The position numbers and the translations under genes are program-made. Shown here piece after piece: positions 17,259 through 26,194 of a DNA stretch of 64,000 nt (the stretch's first letter is position 1; each line of letters opens with the position of its first letter). This stretch comes from Flavobacterium defluvii (GTDB lineage: Bacteria > Bacteroidota > Bacteroidia > Flavobacteriales > Flavobacteriaceae), in contig NZ_FQWC01000011.1 of the NCBI RefSeq assembly GCF_900129555.1, positions 1 to 64,000 of the forward strand. Direction: 5' to 3'. Below the pieces are notes generated by a model. It saw only the letters and a list, made by a program, of their open reading frames with translations. It did not search any database and was not told the DNA's origin.

Positions 17259-17819
17259 TTAAAACAAACTTCCCTGAACAAATTCCGGTTCAGGATTACT
17301 TCCAAATGGGAAAGTGTCAATTACAAAAAACTGCTTGTTTATTGTATCAAATTCTCTTAAAACAATTTCATTGCATACAAAGTTGAGGTCTATTGTGGTA
17401 AAAAGTTCTGAAGCAATTTTAAGATTTTCAGGTGTTAATCTTCTTCCGATTGACATGTGCGGATTATCACTTTTTTTTAGTTTTAAAAACTTTAAAGTGT
17501 CGTGAATCTTTTTCATTATTGGAATAAGATTTTTTTCTGAATCTTCGTTTACACCAATAAAAAAAGCACCGCTATTAGGGAAAGAATCAAAATGATTTAA
17601 AAATACCTGAAAAGGCGTAAAAGTATCTGAAATTTTAGAAAGCTTTTGTTTGATTGCATCCAGCTGTGAATCTTCAATCGTAAATTCGCAAATCGTAATA
17701 TGCGCTTCAGAATTACAGCTGTTATACCATTTGATTTTGCTTCTTAAAAAGTCTTTCATTTTTTTAACAGGCTCAACCAATGTTGTAGAATAAAATACAA
17801 CCGAATATGTTTTTTCCAT
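17259..17819 (-). CDS. 2H phosphoesterase (2'-5' RNA ligase/LigT-like)
   Basis: 186 aa with two H-x-T/S-x motifs spaced as in the 2H superfamily: HITI (His40) and HMSI (His121). Members hydrolyse or ligate 2'-5' RNA linkages or cyclic phosphodiesters; the substrate cannot be read from sequence. It is cytoplasmic, without a signal peptide. It lies 26 bp upstream of the porin gene end on the same strand, but a functional link to the porin/amidohydrolase pair is not evident. Confidence 0.75.
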   Translation of the reverse strand: MEKTYSVVFYSTTLVEPVKKMKDFLRSKIKWYNSCNSEAHITICEFTIEDSQLDAIKQKLSKISDTFTPFQVFLNHFDSFPNSGAFFIGVNEDSEKNLIPIMKKIHDTLKFLKLKKSDNPHMSIGRRLTPENLKIASELFTTIDLNFVCNEIVLREFDTINKQFFVIDTFPFGSNPEPEFVQGSLF

Positions 17820-17844
17820 TTTTGAGGCTTTGAATCACACAAAT

Positions 17845-19212
17845 TTAAAATTTAAATTGTGCTGTTAACGCTGCATAAAAATAATCTTTTCCCGAACCGA
17901 CCTCTTTTAAAAAACTGCCTGCATTAAACCAGCCGGTTTCTAATGTAAAACCTAAATAATTATTCATGTCATAGTTTAGATTCGAAATTAACTGCGAACC
18001 TATAAAACGTTCGGTTGTATCTTTTCCGGAATACAAAAGCTGCATATTTGGTGCGTACAAACCATCACTTAGTGTTTGTCTCCAGAAAATATCATAATCT
18101 ATTCCAAGTTCCCATTTTTCGGATAAACTGAAGTTAATTGAAGGATGGACATCAATTAAATTCGATGGTCCAATTAATGCCACTAATCCAAAATAAGCGC
18201 CTCTTGGATACAACGGATTAAATGTTTGCAAATGTGTATCTCCAGAGTTTTTATCTCCGGAAATAATTTCGGTTTTTAGTCCAATTTCGGGAGTGTATTT
18301 TATGTTTTTAAAAGTATAACAAGCAAAAGAAGAAAGTGTCCATGCTGAGATTGTCTTTTGATTGATCTTTCCAAATTGATAAACACCTTCAAAATCATAT
18401 TTCCAGTTTCCTTTGTTTTTCCAGATTCTTGTTCCAATAGATTGTCTGTTTTCTTCTCCTGCAGCATCATCAAAAACAGCGCGGTTTTTCCATAAACCTA
18501 AATAATATAAATCGATATTCTCAATAAAAGGCACTTTATGTATTACCGTATAACTTCCCCAGAATTTGGCATTTTCATTAAAATTATCGTTAAAAGTTCC
18601 TTGTTTATTGGCCATTGGATGTGTAAAAAAGGCATCTGACTGCCACTTGTTTTTTTTATAAAAGAATTTCAGCCCGTCAAAAGCAAGCCGGCTGTTTGGT
18701 CCTTCGCGTACAGCAATTAAACGCTGTGAACCGTACAGCATTTCTTGTCTTCCTGAACGCAATGTTAATTGCTGATTTTCTTTTCGAATAAAGTCAATGT
18801 CTAAAAATGCCTGATGAATGTCTAACTGATTTTCATCAACAGGACTTGGATCTGTTTTACCATTTGCCAAACTGCTTTGCAATTCAATAAAAGTTCTAAA
18901 GGCTCCCAATTGTATATTGGTATGGAACAGATAGCGAGAAAGTAAATAACCATCGTCGTCAGATTCGTCTCCCCATTTGTTGTTAACGGTATAGGTATAT
19001 TGTAGTCTGGCTTCTCCGCCAATTGATGCGTAGAATTTATCATTTTCAGATAAAGGAATATATTTGATTTTCTCGTACCAGGTTTTCGTAGAATCGGCTT
19101 TTAGATATGTGAAATCATCTTCATATCGCAGCTTTTGGAAAACTGGTTTTTGCTGTGCATTTGCAGAAAAAATGATTCCCAAAAGCAGCAATAATCTGAA
19201 TGTATTTTTCAT
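17845..19212 (-). CDS. Outer-membrane porin, alginate-export (AlgE-like) family
   Basis: 455 aa from the ATG at 19212, which immediately precedes a signal peptide (MKNTFRLLLLLGIIFSANAQ). An earlier in-frame start at 19236 would overlap the preceding gene. The mature part has alternating beta-strand pattern, GGEARLQYTY, LRSGRQEMLYGSQRL and a C-terminal TAQFKF ending in Phe, all typical of the alginate_exp porin family. Only 1 nt separates it from the amidohydrolase stop, so the two are translationally linked. Alginate itself is not implied; the channel probably admits the amidohydrolase substrate or exports its product. Confidence 0.82.
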   Translation of the reverse strand: MKNTFRLLLLLGIIFSANAQQKPVFQKLRYEDDFTYLKADSTKTWYEKIKYIPLSENDKFYASIGGEARLQYTYTVNNKWGDESDDDGYLLSRYLFHTNIQLGAFRTFIELQSSLANGKTDPSPVDENQLDIHQAFLDIDFIRKENQQLTLRSGRQEMLYGSQRLIAVREGPNSRLAFDGLKFFYKKNKWQSDAFFTHPMANKQGTFNDNFNENAKFWGSYTVIHKVPFIENIDLYYLGLWKNRAVFDDAAGEENRQSIGTRIWKNKGNWKYDFEGVYQFGKINQKTISAWTLSSFACYTFKNIKYTPEIGLKTEIISGDKNSGDTHLQTFNPLYPRGAYFGLVALIGPSNLIDVHPSINFSLSEKWELGIDYDIFWRQTLSDGLYAPNMQLLYSGKDTTERFIGSQLISNLNYDMNNYLGFTLETGWFNAGSFLKEVGSGKDYFYAALTAQFKF

Positions 19213-19213
19213 A

Positions 19214-20998
19214 TTAATTTTTTTGATAACCTCCAAAGTAATTTACCGGACTCCAGTCTGGAATTGCTTTTGGTTTTTCGTTCGCAAAAGTTCTAAAGTC
19301 ATTGTCGGCGTAAACTACTTTTCCGTTTACTACAGTTAATTTTGATTCGATGTTAAGGATTTTTTCTTCAGAAGTTGAAAAATAATCATCAGAAAGAATA
19401 GAGAAATCGGCCAGTTTATTTGCAGTAAGCATTCCTCTGTCTTTTTCAATGTTAATTAATTGTGCGCTTCCATAAGTAAATAATTTTAAAGCGGTTGTTC
19501 TGTCAACGATATTTTCGTCATTCATATATTTTAAACCGCCCAAAGTTTTTCCGGTTGTTAACCAATACAAGCCAACCCAGGGATTATAACTTGCCACGCG
19601 GGTTCCATCAGTTCCCATTCCTACTTTAATTCCTAATTCGAAAATTTTCTTTAGGGGGACAGTACTTGCAGCAGCGGTTTTTCCATATCTTTTTATGAAA
19701 CTTTCGCCCTGATACGCCATTCTATGCTGAATTGCGATTCCTCCATTTAAAGCTTTTATACGTTTTAAGTTCTCTGTAGAAACCGTTTCGGCGTGATCGA
19801 AAAACCATAAAAGTCCGTTTAAAGGCGTTTCTTTATTAATGTCTTCAATTACATTTAAAAATCGTATAATGCTTTCATTATAAGTAGCATGAATTCTAAA
19901 AGGCCATCTGTTTTTAATTAAAAGAGACAAAACTTCTTTTAATTGTCCTTCCATTGCCGGGCTTAATTCTGGTCTTGGTTTATCGAAGTTTTCAAAATCT
20001 CCGGCACTCATTACCAAATTTTCTCCGGCACCCTGAATATGATATTCTACTTTATCTGAATCATGGTCGTCACAGCCTTCGCCAATTTCAACCGAATTAA
20101 TCCATTTGGTATAATCGTTTAGTTCGCTTCCTGCTTTTTGGGCAAATAAGTAATATGGCATTCTAATAGTTAAATCGTTGTCCTTACACAAACCGTTCGT
20201 TACGCCATAATCGTCCGGAAAGTTTTGAAATCCGCCTCCGGCATCCATAATGGCCGTTACGCCAAGACGATTCATTTCGGTCATAAATTGTTTTGTAGAG
20301 TTTATTTTTTCTTCAGGAGATAATTCAGGAAGCTTGGAAAGTGTTGAATATAAAATAAAAGCATTTGGCTCGGCAACTAATAACCCGGTTGGGTTTCCGT
20401 TTGGATCTTTTTCAATTAAACCTGCGATTGGATTTGGTGTAGCAGCATCAATTTTTAAAGCTTCTAAACCTGCTTTGTTTAAATAAGCATGTCCGTATAA
20501 ATGAAGAATAAAAGTTGGAACATCGCCTGTTGCTTCATTAATTTCTGCCAAAGTCGGCAGTCTTTTTTCTTCAAACTGATAAGCGTTCCATCCGCCTACA
20601 ACACGAACCCATTGCCCTTTTGGTGTTCTTTGTGCTTGTTCTCTTAGCATTGCTAAAGCTTTTTTAAGAGAACGAACGCCATCCCAGCGTAATTCTGTAT
20701 TAAAGAATCTTCCGCCGCGGATAATGTGCATGTGTGAATCGAATATACCTGGAATAATGGTTTTTCCTTTGGCATCGATTATGGTTGTTTTTTTGTCTTT
20801 TAATTTAAGAATTTCGCTGTTTTTTCCTGTTTTCAGGATTTTTCCATCGGCAACAGCCATAGCTTCGGCAATTGTATTTTTATCGTCTAAAGTGTGAATT
20901 ACAGCATGATGAACGATAAGTACGGCCTTTTTGCCCTGAGGGAAAACAGATAAAGAAAGAAGAAAAAGAAAAACTAATATTTTGAAAGAGAGTTTCAT
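19214..20998 (-). CDS. Secreted amidohydrolase (YtcJ-like, amidohydrolase-3 family)
   Basis: 594 aa with signal peptide (residues 1-~21, ending FPQG). Metal-ligand motifs of the amidohydrolase superfamily are present: FDSHMHII (His89, His91), a central RIHATYNE, FDHAETV and GTDGTRVASYNPW near the C-terminus. YtcJ-like enzymes hydrolyse amide, urea or carbamate-type bonds of unknown natural substrates. It would act in the periplasm. It is directly followed by the porin. Upstream lie an inverted-repeat element (21038-21160) and an isochorismatase-family gene. Confidence 0.85.
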   Translation of the reverse strand: MKLSFKILVFLFLLSLSVFPQGKKAVLIVHHAVIHTLDDKNTIAEAMAVADGKILKTGKNSEILKLKDKKTTIIDAKGKTIIPGIFDSHMHIIRGGRFFNTELRWDGVRSLKKALAMLREQAQRTPKGQWVRVVGGWNAYQFEEKRLPTLAEINEATGDVPTFILHLYGHAYLNKAGLEALKIDAATPNPIAGLIEKDPNGNPTGLLVAEPNAFILYSTLSKLPELSPEEKINSTKQFMTEMNRLGVTAIMDAGGGFQNFPDDYGVTNGLCKDNDLTIRMPYYLFAQKAGSELNDYTKWINSVEIGEGCDDHDSDKVEYHIQGAGENLVMSAGDFENFDKPRPELSPAMEGQLKEVLSLLIKNRWPFRIHATYNESIIRFLNVIEDINKETPLNGLLWFFDHAETVSTENLKRIKALNGGIAIQHRMAYQGESFIKRYGKTAAASTVPLKKIFELGIKVGMGTDGTRVASYNPWVGLYWLTTGKTLGGLKYMNDENIVDRTTALKLFTYGSAQLINIEKDRGMLTANKLADFSILSDDYFSTSEEKILNIESKLTVVNGKVVYADNDFRTFANEKPKAIPDWSPVNYFGGYQKN

Positions 20999-21037
20999 AA
21001 TTGTGGTATTTTTAGTTGGTTTGGAGAGATGTAATTA

Positions 21038-21163
21038 AAATTTGAGAATTAAAAATTAAAAGGCAAAAAAAAGCTGTCATTAAAAACAGATTCAATCTTT
21101 TTAGTTTTTCACGCAGATTTAGCGGATCTAGGAGATTTTTTTAATTTTTAATTCTCAATTTCT
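21038..21163. repeat. Inverted-repeat element between isochorismatase-family and amidohydrolase genes
   Basis: The arm TTTGAGAATTAAAAATTA (21041-21058) is inverted at TTAATTTTTAATTCTCAA (about 21141-21158), enclosing a core that includes CACGCAGATTTAGCGGATCT. Similar core words (GATCTGCTAAATC) appear at 39520-39532, suggesting a dispersed family. Confidence 0.65.
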
Positions 21164-21172
21164 AAAATTAAA

Positions 21173-21862
21173 TTAGTGTTTCAACATTTCGTGAGCGTAT
21201 TGAACACCTACACCGTAAGCACCACCGTATTTTTTAACTAAATCAGTAACAGGTACATAAGTTTCCTGACGTGCCCAGTCGCGTTGTAATTCTAATAAAT
21301 ACTGTAATGAAGTTATAGGGTGCGCACCAGCCTGAACCATGCGTGTTACAGCCATTTCGTGAGCTTCTTTAGAAACGTCTCCGCTTGCATCTGTAATTAC
21401 ATAAACATCATAACCTTCGTTGATTGCAGATAAAACGGGTCCAACAATACAAACACTTGTCCATAAACCTCCAAAAACGATTTTCTTTTTTCCTGTAGCA
21501 ATAATGGCTTTACGGGCTGGAACATCTTCCCAGGTATTCATTGTGGTACGGTCAATATAGTTTGAAGATTTTTGCGGATAGAATTCTTCAATTTCTCTAA
21601 AAACAGGTCCGCTGAATGATTTTTCTGCTACGGTTGTTACTACAGTTGGAACTTTGAATATTTTAGATGCTCCGGCAACTAAGGCAGTGTTGTTTCTAAG
21701 CTGATCGATTGGAATATTGCTTACTGCAAACGCCATTTGGCTTTCGTAATCAATTAGTACTAAAGCATGATTTGTTGGGTCTAATAATGCCGGACTAGGT
21801 TTTTGAGCAAAACCGATAAATGTTACTAATAATAAAGCTGTTGTTAGGATTAATTTTTTCAT
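21173..21862 (-). CDS. Secreted isochorismatase-family cysteine hydrolase (YcaC-like)
   Basis: 229 aa with a signal peptide (cut after FIGFAQ, residue 20). The cysteine-hydrolase fold shows Asp38 in LVLIDYESQM and Cys138 in GGLWTSVCIVGPVLSAINEG, the expected acid and nucleophile. IDRTTMNTWED and YVITDASGDVSKEAHEMA match the YcaC/nicotinamidase-like branch. It would hydrolyse an amide or related bond in the periplasm. It precedes the amidohydrolase and porin on the same strand, so a shared catabolic route for a nitrogenous compound is plausible but unproven. Confidence 0.82.
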   Translation of the reverse strand: MKKLILTTALLLVTFIGFAQKPSPALLDPTNHALVLIDYESQMAFAVSNIPIDQLRNNTALVAGASKIFKVPTVVTTVAEKSFSGPVFREIEEFYPQKSSNYIDRTTMNTWEDVPARKAIIATGKKKIVFGGLWTSVCIVGPVLSAINEGYDVYVITDASGDVSKEAHEMAVTRMVQAGAHPITSLQYLLELQRDWARQETYVPVTDLVKKYGGAYGVGVQYAHEMLKH

Positions 21863-22090
21863 GATAAATTGATTTTGTTGTTAATTAAAAAGGTTTAAAA
21901 AATATTTTGTAATTGATTTTCAATGTTTTGCATCCAAATAGAATGCCTTGTTTGTAATGTGTTGATTTTTAAAGGATTTTCAGAAAAGGCAATAGTAATC
22001 CTAGCGATATATCGTTACTGAAAGTTGGATATTCGTTAAATGATTTTCGTTAAGCTTTTAATGAATTTTAAAAGAGAAATATGTTGGTAC

Positions 22091-22405
22091 CTAGATTTTT
22101 CCTTTTAGATGTAATCTGTGGAGAATTTCTGATTTTAATAATCCGCTTCCTCCGCCAAAATGTTCAATTACTTCTACGTCTGGCTGCTGGTTTAAGCAAA
22201 ATAAAGTAAACTCTTTTTCGACATGATCTTCGATTCCGGAACTTAAAAGAACAACATCGATTTTGTGATTTTGAAAATATTCCTGAGCTTCTGTTTCGCT
22301 GCTAAATGCGACTGCATTCCAGTCTTCATAAGCATTTACAAGGCGAAGTAAAATGGCCAGGATTTCTTCGTTTTTTCCGAGTAATAAGAATTCAAGTGTT
22401 TTCAT
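22091..22405 (-). CDS. Small receiver-like protein lacking the phosphoacceptor Asp
   Basis: 104 aa, soluble. Secondary-structure pattern resembles a response-regulator receiver: strand EFLLLGKN, helix EILAILLRLVN, strand WNAVAFSS, helix EAQEYFQNH, strand IDVVLLSSG. At the usual phosphorylation position there is Leu/Ser instead of Asp. No DNA-binding or output domain. It may be a degenerate pseudo-receiver. The fold is inferred by eye only. Confidence 0.5.
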   Translation of the reverse strand: MKTLEFLLLGKNEEILAILLRLVNAYEDWNAVAFSSETEAQEYFQNHKIDVVLLSSGIEDHVEKEFTLFCLNQQPDVEVIEHFGGGSGLLKSEILHRLHLKGKI

Positions 22406-23180
22406 TTTCTTTTTAGTTTTTGAGGTTCTGAGGTGCTAAGGTTCTAGGCTTTTACTCACTTCGAAAATTAGTTTTGACAGAACTTCTAATTTACTTTACA
22501 AATTTATTGTTTTCATTTTTGCTTCAACTTAATCTAGAATAAGAAAGATTCTAAGATTCTGAGATTTTCTTTTTTATTTTGATTTCAGTTTTTGACAGAA
22601 CTTGTAATCTACTATGCAAATTTATTAGTTCCGATTTTGTTTCCACTTAATCTAGAATAAGAAAGATTCTGAGGTTCTAAGATGCTGAGAAGCTAAGGTT
22701 TTCTTTTTTATTTTGATTTCAGTTTTTGACAGAACTTGTAATTTACTATGCAAATTTATTTGTTTCATTTTGGCTTCGGCTTAATCTAGGATAAGAAAAG
22801 ATTTTGTAGGTATCGAATAGAGTTTATTCCTGATAATTGTCGGGATTATGTTTCAGAATATCAGAACTAAAAAAATTACGGAAAACCCGTAACGGAATTT
22901 AAAAATCCTCAATTAGATTTGTCTCGTTGAGATTTGAGGATAATGATTTATTTACCTTTTAAATTATTCTTGCAGCAAGTCTTAATGTTAAACTGTTTTT
23001 GGAGAAACAATTTTTTTAATTTTTTTAAAAATAAGACATATTCATTTTTTATAGTGGGTAACTTGTAGAAATTTGCAAACAATACAAAAATGTCTAATTT
23101 TTTATAGGTTTTTAGATTGGGTTATTAAGTTAGTTATCCTTTTCTAAAAACCTTTTTTTATGGTAATAAACAATTGATAA
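22406..23180. other. Gene-free region with imperfect tandem repeats
   Basis: No convincing gene in 775 bp. Between about 22476 and 22800 three imperfect copies start with GACAGAACTT (22476, 22594, 22728) and run through AATCTAGAATAAGAAAGATTCT. They carry embedded direct words such as TTCTGAGGTTCTAAG and ATGCTGAGAAGCTAAGG. The rest is AT-rich; 22886-22940 has a short GTAACGG/GTTTTCCGTAA-type dyad. Possible remnants of a dispersed repeat. Confidence 0.6.
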
Positions 23181-24122
23181 TTAATTTAGCCTATTTGCTT
23201 TTAACCATTCTTCGCAATCTTTGGTCCAATATTTACTCGTGTCATTTACGCCAAGTCCAAAACCATGACCACCTTTTTCATATAAATGTAACTCGGCTGT
23301 AACACCATTTTTTTTAAGGGCTAAATAATAATTAATGCTATTTTCAGGTATAACAACTGTATCGTCTGTTGCATGTATTAAGAATGCTGGCGGTGTTCTT
23401 GTAGTAACTTTCTTTTCGTTTGAGAAAAAATCTATTAAATCCTGCGAAGGATTGTTTCCCAGTAAATTAATTTGAGAACCCTTGTGAGTAATTTCATTTT
23501 GCATTGAAATTACAGGATAAATTAATAGAGAAAAATCAGGACGGGCACTTACTTTATATGCAGATTCGTAAACTGTATCATCATAATGAGTTGACAAAGT
23601 CGAAGCTAAATGTCCTCCGGCTGAGAAACCTAAAATTCCAATTTTATTAGGATCAATATTCCATTTTGCGGCATTTTGTCTAACATAACGAACGGCTTCC
23701 TGCGCATCTTGCAATGGGCCGACATTTTTGTTTTTCATAATTAAATCACTCGGAAGACGGTATTTAAGCACAAAGGCCGGAATTCCTAAACTATTAAACC
23801 ATTGTGCAACTTTTGTTCCTTCTTTGTCAATTGCTAAATGCTGATATCCACCGCCGGGAAGAATAATTACCGCCGTTTGATTTGGTTTTGTTACATTCGG
23901 AAAAAAAGCGGTAAGAGTAGGGATGGTAACAAAACTTGTACTTTCTACTTTTCCATCATTTATAACTTCTTTCTCGTTATAATCCGGAGCTTTAATTTCA
24001 TCCGGAATTTTATTCCAAAGCTGAATTACCTGTTTTTGTGCATTTGTACAAAATATTACTGCAGAAAAAAGTACAAAACTTAATACTGTTCCTTTTGAAT
24101 ATTGATTTTTAGTATTTTTCAA
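23181..24122 (-). CDS. Secreted alpha/beta-hydrolase esterase
   Basis: 313 aa with an N-terminal hydrophobic segment ending FCTNAQ. The alpha/beta-hydrolase triad context is visible: oxyanion LPGGGYQHLA, nucleophile elbow GFSAGGHLAS, acid ATDDTVV, and His in KGGHGFG. It resembles carbohydrate acetyl-esterases found in polysaccharide loci, so removal of acetyl groups from pectin or xylan is the likely role. It is divergent from the pectin/uronate operon, sharing its ~395-bp upstream region. Confidence 0.8.
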   Translation of the reverse strand: MKNTKNQYSKGTVLSFVLFSAVIFCTNAQKQVIQLWNKIPDEIKAPDYNEKEVINDGKVESTSFVTIPTLTAFFPNVTKPNQTAVIILPGGGYQHLAIDKEGTKVAQWFNSLGIPAFVLKYRLPSDLIMKNKNVGPLQDAQEAVRYVRQNAAKWNIDPNKIGILGFSAGGHLASTLSTHYDDTVYESAYKVSARPDFSLLIYPVISMQNEITHKGSQINLLGNNPSQDLIDFFSNEKKVTTRTPPAFLIHATDDTVVIPENSINYYLALKKNGVTAELHLYEKGGHGFGLGVNDTSKYWTKDCEEWLKANRLN

Positions 24123-24517
24123 TTTGTTTTAATTGTTTGGTTTGTAGTGTGTTAATCTTTTAATATGCCTATTTTTAATTCAAATTTTTAATTTTTGAAG
24201 ATAAATAAAAAGCATTTTAAAATGGTAAGTTTCAGGACAATTTTACCCCTAAATAAGGATAAATTTAGCCTATTGGCTTTTAACAAATATATTGTTTAAT
24301 GTTTAATTTTGAGTTCTTTTTTTTAAGTAATGCATTAAATTTGATACTCAAAATAATTTTATATATAATTTATTTGGATTATAAAGATTAAAAACTATAT
24401 TTGTGCAATCGATTACATTGTTGCAATTCTATAATTTAGTCAGTTGATTCTAATGAATTTAAATTATGCATTTTTTGTATTGATTTTAAAATATCTAACT
24501 AAAATAACCACACAATT
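24123..24517. other. Divergent regulatory region between esterase and uronate transporter
   Basis: It holds the transporter promoter (TTG at 24374-24376, TATATTTG at 24396-24403) and the regulator site at 24404-24417. A further 9-bp inverted pair (ATTTTGAGT near 24307, ACTCAAAAT near 24346) is of unknown meaning. About 100 nt of leader lies before the transporter ATG. Confidence 0.6.
24374..24417 (+). promoter_or_regulatory. Uronate transporter promoter with LacI-type operator
   Basis: TTG (24374-24376), 19-nt spacer, TATATTTG (24396-24403; TAnnTTTG), then directly the near-palindrome TGCAATCGATTACA (24404-24417). The operator covers the expected start site, a repressing position. The same geometry recurs before kduI and GH28. 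Confidence 0.85.
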
Positions 24518-26104
24518 ATGAATCAAACCGATGCTGTTCAAGTAAACCAACCTGTTAAATCTGCTGGAAAATATCGCTGGATTATCTGCGCATTATTATT
24601 CTTTGCAACTACAATCAATTATCTGGACAGACAGGTTCTTTCCTTAACATGGAGTGAATTTATTGCGCCTGAATTTCATTGGACAAATACAAATTATGGT
24701 GACATTACAGCTTTGTTTTCGATTTTTTATGCTGTATCCTTAATATTAGCAGGGAGATTTGTGGATTGGATGGATACCAAAAAAGGATTTCTTTGGGCAA
24801 TCGGAATTTGGTCTGTAGGAGCTTGTCTGCATGCTTTTTGCGGAATCGCAACTTCCGGAGTTATAACAGGTAACTGGCTGGTTGGTTTTGAAGGTTCAAA
24901 AGAAATAATTGGTACTCTAAGTGATACAAGCAGAGTGATTAATGTAAGTGTTACATTGTTTATTTTTGCCCGCCTTATTTTAGCAATTGGAGAAGCAGGA
25001 AATTTTCCGGCGGCCATTAAAACTACAGCAGAATATTTTCCTAAAAAAGACAGGGCTTTTGCAACCAGTATTTTCAATGCAGGAGCAACAGTAGGAGCAT
25101 TAGCGGCACCAATTTCTATTCCGTTTATTGCAAGAACTTTTGGATGGGAAATGTCATTTATTATCATTGGAGCTTTAGGGTTTTTATGGATGGGATTTTG
25201 GATTTTCCTGTATGATAAACCGGAAAAACACGCTAAAGTAAGCGCAGAAGAATTAGCTTATATTCAGCAGGATGATATTACTGATAATAAAATTATAGAA
25301 GAAAACAGTTCAAAAGTATCTATTAAGGATTGTTTGAAATACAAACAAACCTGGGCATTTGCTTTTGGAAAATTTATGACAGACGGTGTTTGGTGGTTTT
25401 TCTTATTCTGGACGCCAGCCTATTTAAGTTCTGTTTACGGAATGGATTCTGAGCAATCGGAATTTCCGCTATTTGTTCTTTATTCTATTACGTTATTGTC
25501 AATTATTGGCGGATGGCTTCCAACCTATTTTGTAGATAAAAAAGGGATGAATGCATACGAAGGAAGAATGAAAGCTATGTTAATTTTTGCCTTTTTTCCG
25601 TTATTAGCTTTGATTGCTCAACCTTTAGGGTATATCAGTTACTGGATTCCGGTTATTATTATCGGAATTGCTGGTGCGGCACACCAGTCCTGGTCAGCTA
25701 ATATTTTTACAACAGTTGGAGATATGTTTCCTAAAAAAGCAATTGCAACCATTACAGGAATTGGAGGTTTAGCAGGAGGTTTAGGATCAACTTTAATTAA
25801 TAAAGGCTCAGGAGTTTTATTTGATTATACACAGAAAAACTGGAGTTTGATAAACGGTGAGCCATTATTAGAAAAATATCCTCAATTTTTAGATCCGGAA
25901 ACTGCTAAAGTATTTTTAAAAGAGCAGGGAGTGGGTAATCTTGGAGATTTCTTAAAACATTTGTCTACATCAGGAGATACGGTTGTAAACGGTATAAATT
26001 CAGGGTATATGATTATTTTCTCCATCTGTGCCGTTTGTTATTTAATAGGCTGGGTTGTAATGAAAACTTTAGTGCCAAAATATCGCCCAATTACAAATCT
26101 ATAA
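24518..26104 (+). CDS. MFS hexuronate-type transporter (ExuT-like)
   Basis: 528 aa with twelve predicted helices. The N-terminal RWIICALLFFATTINYLDRQVLSLTW is typical of the anion:cation symporter branch (ExuT, glucarate transporters), with the conserved NYLDR motif. It is longer than E. coli ExuT owing to inserted loops (residues ~105-150 and ~430-480). It should bring galacturonate and unsaturated uronates through the inner membrane. It is the first gene after the operator at 24404 and is followed by kduI under its own promoter. Confidence 0.88.
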   Translation: MNQTDAVQVNQPVKSAGKYRWIICALLFFATTINYLDRQVLSLTWSEFIAPEFHWTNTNYGDITALFSIFYAVSLILAGRFVDWMDTKKGFLWAIGIWSVGACLHAFCGIATSGVITGNWLVGFEGSKEIIGTLSDTSRVINVSVTLFIFARLILAIGEAGNFPAAIKTTAEYFPKKDRAFATSIFNAGATVGALAAPISIPFIARTFGWEMSFIIIGALGFLWMGFWIFLYDKPEKHAKVSAEELAYIQQDDITDNKIIEENSSKVSIKDCLKYKQTWAFAFGKFMTDGVWWFFLFWTPAYLSSVYGMDSEQSEFPLFVLYSITLLSIIGGWLPTYFVDKKGMNAYEGRMKAMLIFAFFPLLALIAQPLGYISYWIPVIIIGIAGAAHQSWSANIFTTVGDMFPKKAIATITGIGGLAGGLGSTLINKGSGVLFDYTQKNWSLINGEPLLEKYPQFLDPETAKVFLKEQGVGNLGDFLKHLSTSGDTVVNGINSGYMIIFSICAVCYLIGWVVMKTLVPKYRPITNL

Positions 26105-26159
26105 TTAACTTTATTTTGAAATAATTTCATTGGAATTATGGTTTTTCCATATAAAAAAT

Positions 26160-26181
26160 TAATTTTGTGCAATCGATTACA
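26160..26181 (+). promoter_or_regulatory. kduI promoter -7 element with LacI-type operator
   Basis: TAATTTTG (26160-26167) is followed immediately by TGCAATCGATTACA (26168-26181), 13 bp before the kduI ATG. The 14-mer is identical to that at 24404. It implies a second regulated start inside the operon. Confidence 0.82.
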
Positions 26182-26194
26182 TTAAAATAAAATT

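Noticed and set aside
19213..19236. Porin start at 19236
   Set aside because: It would overlap the amidohydrolase stop, while ATG 19212 begins a proper signal peptide.
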